Origin: Candidatus Obscuribacter sp.
Lineage (GTDB): Bacteria; Cyanobacteriota; Vampirovibrionia; Obscuribacterales; Obscuribacteraceae
Direction: 5' to 3'
DNA length: 64,000 nucleotides
Assembly (NCBI GenBank): GCA_016712465.1
Contig: JADJQZ010000001.1
Coordinates: forward strand, 186,001-250,000
A model generated the notes under the pieces. The model saw only the letters and a list, made by a program, of their open reading frames with translations. It was not told the origin of the DNA and did not search any database. Of the stretch, positions 58,970 through 64,000 are shown in pieces (position 1 is the stretch's first letter; the number at the start of each line of letters is the position of its first letter). Made by a program: the position numbers and the translations under genes.

Positions 58970-60313
58970 TTATTTGCCCAGTACCAGACCCATCAAGCCG
59001 CCGGCAACCGCACCGCCGATGGCGGCATTCCTCATGCGCTTCATGCTTACTTTGCCGCGCCCGCCTCTGGAAAGCAAGGTGCTGGCTAGGACGGAAGTGG
59101 CTGCGCCGGCCATGCCGTAAGTGATGGCCCTTTTTATGCGCCTGCTGCTGCTTGCGCTGGCTTTGCCCATTAAGGTGGCTTCGGAAGCCTTGGAACCGGA
59201 GAAGGGCTTGATCTGCCCTTCGCTGGCCACGGAACTGGGTGCAGTTACCGGCTGGGGCGTGAAATTGCCGCCGGGATTTTGCAGGGAGGCGCGGGCGCTT
59301 TCCAGGGCTTCGCTGTACATCTGGTTGCCCGGTGCCAGAGAGGAAGCCCTGGCCAGATAGGACATGGCTCCGATCATGTCGCCTTTCGCTTTATAGGCTT
59401 GCCCGATTGCATACTGCACGTCTGCGTCATGAGGATTGCGTGCGGCCACTCCTTTCAATTTCTCGATGGCACTGTCATATTGGCCCTGCTTGAAGTTAGC
59501 TGTGGCCTGTTCCACTATTTTCTTGTCGGCGGCGCTGGCCGGCTTGGCTGCAGGCGCTTTTTGAGCTGTTTGAGGCGGTGCGGTTGCCTTGGCTGCGGTC
59601 GCACTGGGAGCGGCTCTGCCGCCAAAGGAGGGTCCTAGCTTCAATTCCAGGGCCGAAACTGCTGAAGCGTAGTCCGGTTCTTTACTGTTCAGGCTCTGGG
59701 CTCTGCGGTAGCTGCTCAAAGCCCCGGCCAGATCGTTATGGCTTTCTTGAATGACGCCGAGGTTGAAGTAGGCGTCGGCATTCTTTGGATCTCTGGCAAT
59801 GATGCTGTGAAAAGCTGATTCGGCCTCATCGATGCGACCTTCGGAATAGAGCTTCATGGCTTCTTCCAGGGCGGCGCTGCTGTCCACCTGGTAGTTCGGT
59901 AAGTCCGAATTCTTGTCCGCTCTTGTTGCTGCTGAGGCGCTGTCCAGGCTGGGAGCCAGGGAATTCAGCCCGGCCTTGCTCTGGGAGCCGAAGGAGAGAG
60001 CCTGGGCAATTTTAGACAGTCGCACCTCGTAGGTGCCGGTCTGCGTTTCGCCGAAGAGCTTGGTTTCCAATTCCTTCAGCCGGGCGTCGGTAGTCAGGTA
60101 ATGCCTGGGTTCGCCGTAAATGACCTCTTCGAAGTCGTCTAGGCGCTGCATGGCACCAATAGTACCTATGTTGCCGCTGGCTTTGCTCTTGTTGGTGCCG
60201 GCGGCCAGAGCGGCCTGGTCTGAACCGGTAACCGGTATGAAGACGCTCAATTGCAGCAGGCACACCGAGAGTGCGGCCAGCCGGTTCCTGGTGTTGGTTT
60301 TAGTAAGCTTCAA
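58970..60313 (-). CDS. Exported TPR protein with glycine-zipper end
   Basis: The 447-residue protein has a signal peptide (LAALSVCLLQLSVFIPVTG). Residues 55-90 are conserved-looking with KELETKLFGETQTGTYEVRL. TPR units lie at about 150-215 (ALEEAMKLYSEGRIDEAESA, AYFNLGVIQESHNDLAGAL) and 255-330. The last 60 residues have SRRIKRAITYGMAGAATSVL and AAIGGAVAGGLMGLVLGK, a glycine-zipper membrane pair. It is probably an envelope-attached scaffold. The 5' region has only a weak binding site. Confidence 0.75.
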   Translation of the reverse strand: MKLTKTNTRNRLAALSVCLLQLSVFIPVTGSDQAALAAGTNKSKASGNIGTIGAMQRLDDFEEVIYGEPRHYLTTDARLKELETKLFGETQTGTYEVRLSKIAQALSFGSQSKAGLNSLAPSLDSASAATRADKNSDLPNYQVDSSAALEEAMKLYSEGRIDEAESAFHSIIARDPKNADAYFNLGVIQESHNDLAGALSSYRRAQSLNSKEPDYASAVSALELKLGPSFGGRAAPSATAAKATAPPQTAQKAPAAKPASAADKKIVEQATANFKQGQYDSAIEKLKGVAARNPHDADVQYAIGQAYKAKGDMIGAMSYLARASSLAPGNQMYSEALESARASLQNPGGNFTPQPVTAPSSVASEGQIKPFSGSKASEATLMGKASASSSRRIKRAITYGMAGAATSVLASTLLSRGGRGKVSMKRMRNAAIGGAVAGGLMGLVLGK

Positions 60314-60973
60314 GATTAAATACCTGACTCGGATGTCTTTTCATTTTAATGGCTATATTGAAATTTTACCCTTCTGCCCAGTACAGGTAACGAGGCTTTA
60401 GTCGTGCGAGTGAGAACTTTCCGGTGCAGAAATAGAGAGGAATTGGCTAAACAGAAGTGGCTAAACAGAAGTGGCGAAGCTGTGTCTGTGAATGGGGCGC
60501 TTTTGATGAATTACAAGAGACACCGTGAGCGTTGGCTGCGGAAAACCCTCAAGATGGACGCTCAGTAAGGATTACATGATACGGCGCTAGTGTTAGGTTT
60601 TGCTAACGTTCTTTGTGCGTGTTTCCACCATGGAACTTTCAAGGCGGCTTGCTCCAGCTTTAAGCTTTTTGTTAGGCCGGATTGATCCTATTTCTTCATT
60701 ACAAATCAAGGTCTTAGCCTGAACGTATAAACAAAACAGGGCGGCTAACAACTTATCTTACCTGATGCAACTGGTTTGCTTCGAGGTTGGCCGGCAGTTC
60801 GTTTTTGCTGATTGTTAGTGTCGCGAAGATCTTGGCTTTTGAATCTGTGTCGGTTGGCAATTGTTCCAGTTGCGCCGCTTCAAACCGAGATGGTCGAAAT
60901 AGGAGCTGAAGAGGATCTCAGAGCAGAGATGGAGTTAGGCATTTGAACCGGATCTCTGACCCCCGACTTCTGT
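60314..60973. other. Non-coding region, 660 bp
   Basis: No gene is supported. A 14-bp tandem duplication lies at 60444-60471. Promoters of the genes at 58970 (minus) and 61016 (plus) should be here. Confidence 0.4.
60444..60471 (+). repeat. 14-bp tandem duplication
   Basis: TGGCTAAACAGAAG occurs twice in direct tandem, followed by TGGC. Confidence 0.75.
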
Positions 60974-61000
60974 ACCGCTTATTGCGGTTTATTTTCTTTA
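60974..61000 (+). terminator. Small attenuator-like hairpin before 61016 gene
   Basis: ACCGC and GCGGT form a 5-bp stem with a TTATT loop, followed by TTATTTTCTTT. It ends 16 bp before the ATG of the next gene, so it could act as an attenuator. The stem is short. Confidence 0.35.
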
Positions 61001-61015
61001 TCACCGGAGAAACCA

Positions 61016-61489
61016 ATGAAAGTTCAAGTAATCAAACGTGGTCGCAAGATTGAATTCAAAACCATTTTCATGGTGGGTACTCAGGAATACGTCATTTCCT
61101 TCGAGCACTATTTGAAAGCTGGAAAGAAGGAAGGGAAAGAAGGAGTGGATGCCTTTATGGAAACTTTGATGGCCGGCGGCGATGTGATGGATTGCTTTGA
61201 TGCCATGGATGACCATCCCGAAATCGACGCCGATGCTGAGCTCAAAGAAGTAATTGCTGAAGGCAAGAAACGAATGCACGATGCGATTGCTGCTGCCTTG
61301 CAAGAAATTGTGGAGGCGGGCGCACAGGCAGAGCGCATGTTGGCATCACTGGAAGTAACTGCCGATCAAGTCGTCGAGCCCTCCGAAGGCAAAGGCATTT
61401 GTCGTGTTTGCAATGAGGAGTTTGCTCTCCATGGAATTGCAGGGATGGACGACTGTTGCATGGCACATGTCCCCGGCGGCTACATCTAA
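61016..61489 (+). CDS. Unknown protein with C-terminal Cys cluster
   Basis: The 157-residue protein begins with a strand pair (KVQVIKRGRKIEFKTIFMV) and continues with charged helices. It ends with CRVCNEEFALHG and MDDCCMAH, a possible zinc-binding Cys4 or Cys3-His site. GGAG precedes the start. The 61504 gene follows after 14 bp. Confidence 0.6.
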   Translation: MKVQVIKRGRKIEFKTIFMVGTQEYVISFEHYLKAGKKEGKEGVDAFMETLMAGGDVMDCFDAMDDHPEIDADAELKEVIAEGKKRMHDAIAAALQEIVEAGAQAERMLASLEVTADQVVEPSEGKGICRVCNEEFALHGIAGMDDCCMAHVPGGYI

Positions 61490-61503
61490 TCTGGAGCGCA
61501 ACC

Positions 61504-61764
61504 ATGAGACAAATAAAACCCCTGAATACTGACGCCTTTCAAACTTGGTTGAGCAACTATATCGGGCTTTTGGCACCTGATACCGTCATCGGCGACTGGC
61601 TTAATGCTCATCCTGGTTGTCGCTACTATGCCCTTCCCAAAGGACAGGAGAGCATTCTCACTAAGGTTCCCTTGGGAGAAATCTGTCTCTTGACTGAAGG
61701 TTACGAGGGAGACCACGTCGCGGCCTGCACTGAAACTAGCGCTCGGATTCTGACGGGCGGCTAG
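61504..61764 (+). CDS. Small protein of unknown function
   Basis: The 86-residue protein is not recognised. It has mixed character with Trp/Tyr residues (FQTWLSNYIGLLAPDTVIGD). GGAG precedes the ATG. It is probably co-transcribed with the 61016 gene; a terminator follows. Confidence 0.58.
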   Translation: MRQIKPLNTDAFQTWLSNYIGLLAPDTVIGDWLNAHPGCRYYALPKGQESILTKVPLGEICLLTEGYEGDHVAACTETSARILTGG

Positions 61765-61880
61765 TTTTTCATACAAGCTCTGCAAACTGAATCCTTTTCC
61801 AGGGCGGTTCTCAGTCTGAAGGAGACTTCAATTTCATTGTTTACGATGTGAAGTTCGGCGGTTAGTTAGGTTTTTCAGAA

Positions 61881-61910
61881 AAATGCCGAGGTGTGATTAC
61901 CTCGGCATTT
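61881..61910 (+). terminator. Bidirectional hairpin terminator
   Basis: AAATGCCGAGG and CCTCGGCATTT form a perfect 11-bp stem with an 8-base loop, with As before and Ts after. It ends the 61016-61764 unit. Confidence 0.85.
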
Positions 61911-61940
61911 GCCGGCAGCATTCTTTTAAAATTTCTGGGT

Positions 61941-61957
61941 TATTAGGCGATATAGTG
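61941..61957 (+). promoter_or_regulatory. 17-bp dyad upstream of a hairpin
   Basis: TATTA-GGCGATA-TAGTG fits the recurrent dyad. It is 30 bases before a perfect hairpin and has no coding gene downstream on its strand. Confidence 0.45.
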
Positions 61958-61986
61958 GAAGCTCGGAAAATTGAAGATGGAGAGGA

Positions 61987-62026
61987 CAAGGGCGACGTTG
62001 GGAATTTGCAAACCCCGTCGCCCTTG
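61987..62026 (-). other. Perfect 11-bp hairpin downstream of DUF4442 gene
   Basis: CAAGGGCGACG and CGTCGCCCTTG pair with an 18-base loop. It lies eight bases past the stop of the minus-strand gene at 62034. There is no T-tract. It may end that transcript or belong to an RNA starting at 61941. Confidence 0.55.
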
Positions 62027-62033
62027 CCTGCCA

Positions 62034-62603
62034 CTAAGTCTTGCGGCGCATGTTCACCACCCGGTCCAGTTCGGCGTGAACAGTTCCCTCGCCGTCAACC
62101 AGGTTGATGCGGAAGGTCCTGTCCAGCTTCTCCTGCACTGCAAGGGCGCTGCGAATTTCAGCCAGGTCGCTTTCGGTGACGATGAACTGTGCGTAGAGAG
62201 TGCTTTTACCGGGTTTGCGGAAGCGAATGGAGCCGGCTTTGTCCCAGACGATGTAGTCTTTGCCCAGGTTCTGGATGAGAATGAGCATGAGGACGGGATC
62301 GGTGCAGGCAAACATGCGGCCACCGAAAATGGTGCCGACATAGTTGCGCGTCCTCAGTCCGAGCGGCAGTCTTACTCGCACTTCCCGCAGGTCCGGTGCG
62401 ATATATGTGACTTTGCCGCCGCTGCCCCAGAAGCAAGGGAAACAGTTGAAAATGAGGCGGGCAATCCGACTCTTGAAAGACTCGCGCCGGGTCGGTTTCC
62501 CGAAGGGACCGAAGCGCCTCTTTTGTGCGCCCGGCAGGAAGCGGGGCACAAACAAACACAGAAGACAGACGGCGGCCAGCGCCGACAAAGTTAAACTGAA
62601 CAT
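62034..62603 (-). CDS. DUF4442-family hotdog-fold protein
   Basis: The 189-residue protein has an N-terminal membrane helix (MFSLTLSALAAVCLLCLFV) and then the DUF4442/thioesterase-like region RNYVGTIFGGRMFACTDPVL, IQNLGKDYIVWDKAGSIRFR and LYAQFIVTESDL. Members of this family have the hotdog fold and are thought to act on acyl-CoA or acyl groups. AAAAGG precedes the ATG at 62603; an upstream ATG would add 18 residues. GC-rich. Confidence 0.72.
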   Translation of the reverse strand: MFSLTLSALAAVCLLCLFVPRFLPGAQKRRFGPFGKPTRRESFKSRIARLIFNCFPCFWGSGGKVTYIAPDLREVRVRLPLGLRTRNYVGTIFGGRMFACTDPVLMLILIQNLGKDYIVWDKAGSIRFRKPGKSTLYAQFIVTESDLAEIRSALAVQEKLDRTFRINLVDGEGTVHAELDRVVNMRRKT

Positions 62604-62635
62604 AGGTCGTGCCTTTTGATTTTTGATAATTGAAA

Positions 62636-62672
62636 GAGACAGACGAAAAGACTTCATCCTATCGTCTGTCTC
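62636..62672 (-). terminator. Hairpin terminator after 62683 gene
   Basis: GAGACAGACGA and TCGTCTGTCTC form a perfect 11-bp stem. Read on the minus strand it is followed by TTTCAATTATC, a weak T-tract. Confidence 0.6.
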
Positions 62673-62682
62673 CGTCCGAGTC

Positions 62683-62904
62683 TTACCAGCTCCACCAGAG
62701 GATCAGCCCGGCACAGACATAGTGCAAGAGACCGACCGCCATGCAGATGTTGCGGGCGCTGCCACCGGCACGGATGCCGTAGGTGGCGATGAGTGAGCCC
62801 TGTGAGGCCACCAGAGCGGCCGCCATGTACTTGACGAAGGCGGCTCCCTCGGCGGATCCGGCCAGTTGGGCCGGGGAGGGCAGGTTGCTTAGAATTTCAA
62901 GCAT
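62683..62904 (-). CDS. Small membrane protein
   Basis: The 73-residue protein has two hydrophobic segments (residues 20-40 and 50-72, ending LLHYVCAGLILWWSW). GGAG precedes the ATG. It lies 15 bp after the 62920 gene on the same strand, so they are probably co-expressed. Confidence 0.6.
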   Translation of the reverse strand: MLEILSNLPSPAQLAGSAEGAAFVKYMAAALVASQGSLIATYGIRAGGSARNICMAVGLLHYVCAGLILWWSW

Positions 62905-62919
62905 GTTTGATGCTCCATT

Positions 62920-63138
62920 TTATTTGGGCTTTGACCTGGATCTGGTTCCGGCTTTGTCCGCGCTGGTTTTTCTACCAGCCAGAAGCAGCCACAGGCAGGT
63001 CACTGTCAGTGATGCCAGTAGTGCAGCCAGAAAATTCAGGTAAAGGTTGGACTGAGGTGAGAGCAGGCTGGAAACCACAGTGCCGGTGAAGGTGGCAAAA
63101 GCTGTGATCACTACTGCTCTCAAACGAAAGGAGGACAT
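62920..63138 (-). CDS. Small membrane protein
   Basis: The 72-residue protein has two membrane helices (residues 7-26 and 33-53) and a basic cytoplasmic tail (GRKTSADKAGTRSRSKPK). AAAAGG precedes the ATG. Function unknown. Confidence 0.6.
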   Translation of the reverse strand: MSSFRLRAVVITAFATFTGTVVSSLLSPQSNLYLNFLAALLASLTVTCLWLLLAGRKTSADKAGTRSRSKPK

Positions 63139-63224
63139 GAATGCCTTTTGGCAAGCTTAAGTTCCGCCGGTCGCTCACTGGCGCCTGCGGGGCTTGCCTG
63201 GTTTGGGGGTGAGTTTGCGAAGGG

Positions 63225-63255
63225 GCGGTGTCGAAGACCGGGTCTCCGACACCGC
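63225..63255 (-). other. Perfect hairpin after S49 gene
   Basis: GCGGTGTCG and CGACACCGC pair perfectly, eight bases past the S49 stop. The same 9-base word forms part of the hairpin at 50611. Confidence 0.6.
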
Positions 63256-63262
63256 TTGTTCC

Positions 63263-64000
63263 TTAGACGCGGGCGCCGAAGCGATCAGCCACGCTTTCCA
63301 CCAGCATATGGGTGATGCGGCGGGCGAGGCTGAGAATGCCTTTCTCGTAGGGGTTGACGGGCTTGGAGATGAAGACCAGATTTTCCTGCTGGTTGGCGCG
63401 GAAGAGATAGTCCTGGCTCGTCGCCAATTCGTCCACCAGATTGAGGTTCTGCTCCACGCTTTCCGCTGCCGTCCAGTGGTTGCCGTTGCAGACCACTGTT
63501 TCGTCCACGTTGCGGTACTTCTTGACCACGGCGATGAACTGCCGGTGGATGGCGGCAAGTTGCTGCAGGTAGGCTTGCTTACCGTCCTCGGTCACTTCCG
63601 AAAGCGGCGTCACGGTGCGCTTCATGTTCCCGGCTGTGAGGGTGAGCGGGTCGGCGCCGAGACCCTTGAGGAGCCGGTTGAAGTTGATGAACTCGCTGAC
63701 CACGCCGACGCTGCCCACCATTGAGAAAGGAGCCGCCACGATGCGATGGGCCGGTACGCTCATCAAGTAACCGCCGGAGGCCGCATAGGTATCCACGCAG
63801 GCCGTCAGGTCGATGCCGGCTGCGCGAATGCGTTCCATTTCGGCGTACATCTGCCCGTACTGAGAGACGCCGCCGCCGGGGGAATTGACCACCACGATAG
63901 CGCGGTGCAGGCGGTCTTTGTTGATGAGCAGTTCATCCACCATGCGAGCGAAGTCTTGCCTGCCACTGGCCATGGTGTCACCTTCGAACTTCAGTACGGC
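63263..64000 (-). CDS. S49 (SppA/SohB-like) peptidase, 5' end outside window
   Basis: The frame is open to the window edge, so the N-terminus is missing and the true start is not seen. The visible 245 residues contain the S49 core: RAIVVVNSPGGGVSQYGQMY, then DTYAASGGYLMSVPAHRIVA with the nucleophile Ser in AASGGY, and SMVGSVGVVSEFINFN. S49 peptidases cut peptides in or near membranes, or process proteins in phage heads. The upstream AVLKFEGDTM, read from the edge, fits the usual strand before the core. GC-rich. Confidence 0.85.
   Translation of the reverse strand, partial: AVLKFEGDTMASGRQDFARMVDELLINKDRLHRAIVVVNSPGGGVSQYGQMYAEMERIRAAGIDLTACVDTYAASGGYLMSVPAHRIVAAPFSMVGSVGVVSEFINFNRLLKGLGADPLTLTAGNMKRTVTPLSEVTEDGKQAYLQQLAAIHRQFIAVVKKYRNVDETVVCNGNHWTAAESVEQNLNLVDELATSQDYLFRANQQENLVFISKPVNPYEKGILSLARRITHMLVESVADRFGARV

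Noticed and set aside
1..64000. CRISPR array, rRNA or tRNA genes
   Set aside because: No regularly spaced repeats and no rRNA or cloverleaf sequence were seen by eye. Short tRNAs could still be missed.

Overview
The window looks like chromosome of a large-genome bacterium with a Gram-negative type envelope. Many genes encode exported TPR, LRR and OmpA-like proteins with signal peptides. Core genes include coaX (type III pantothenate kinase), tldD/tldE (pmbA), cytidine deaminase and a sigma-70 factor. The set of exported TPR proteins and membrane-anchored TPR paralogues reminds me of Candidatus Obscuribacter-like Melainabacteria. That is an impression from gene content, not a demonstrated placement. 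I found no rRNA, tRNA or CRISPR array.

Layout: 0.4-2.0 kb holds an exported coiled-coil protein and coaX. Three nearly identical IS1380-family elements lie at 2598-4517, 8164-10087 and 23833-25752 (the last inverted), each with a perfect 4-bp target duplication. Between the first two is a GC-rich set: patatin lipase, sigma factor, Pth2 and a small unknown protein. 11.3-13.1 kb holds a TPR/membrane pair, and 13.8-14.7 kb a two-domain cytidine deaminase. 14.7-18.9 kb is a one-strand series of unknown genes with a ParB-like protein and a DnaC/DnaA-like AAA+ ATPase, resembling a plasmid- or phage-derived module. It ends at a degraded integrase-type IS (about 18.93-20.61 kb) that carries an AbiEi/DUF6088-like remnant. 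20.6-23.2 kb holds small unknown genes. 25.9-33.6 kb is a GC-rich minus-strand run: PPDK-like phosphotransferase, PTP-like phosphatase, unknown, MFS, TPM-domain protein, GRDP-like protein and GNAT. 34.9-46.0 kb holds exported proteins, two TPR proteins, tldD/tldE and an LRR protein. An intact IS110-type element sits near 46.1-47.5 kb. 47.8-58.2 kb is a second GC-rich block: RHH-like protein, isochorismatase fold, unknowns, an FtsH homologue with duplicated ectodomain, a second HExxH peptidase and, divergently, two SLOG/LSDAT-like proteins with a repeat protein. 58.5-64 kb holds a coiled-coil protein, an exported TPR protein, small unknowns, a DUF4442 protein and a truncated S49 peptidase at the window edge.

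The most interesting non-coding signal is a 17-bp dyad, TAYTA-N7-TAGYR, found eight times plus one near match, always in intergenic DNA. In all three IS1380 insertions the transposase-side IS end lies exactly 11 bp from one of these dyads. This suggests that the element targets a host operator or promoter-like site. A second pattern is a unique, perfect 9-14 bp hairpin, mostly without a T-tract, in most of the gaps of the GC-rich blocks. All three IS1380 transposases are frameshifted at different places, mostly in homopolymers or GGCC, while long single-copy genes are intact. Residual assembly errors in repeats are therefore as likely as real decay.
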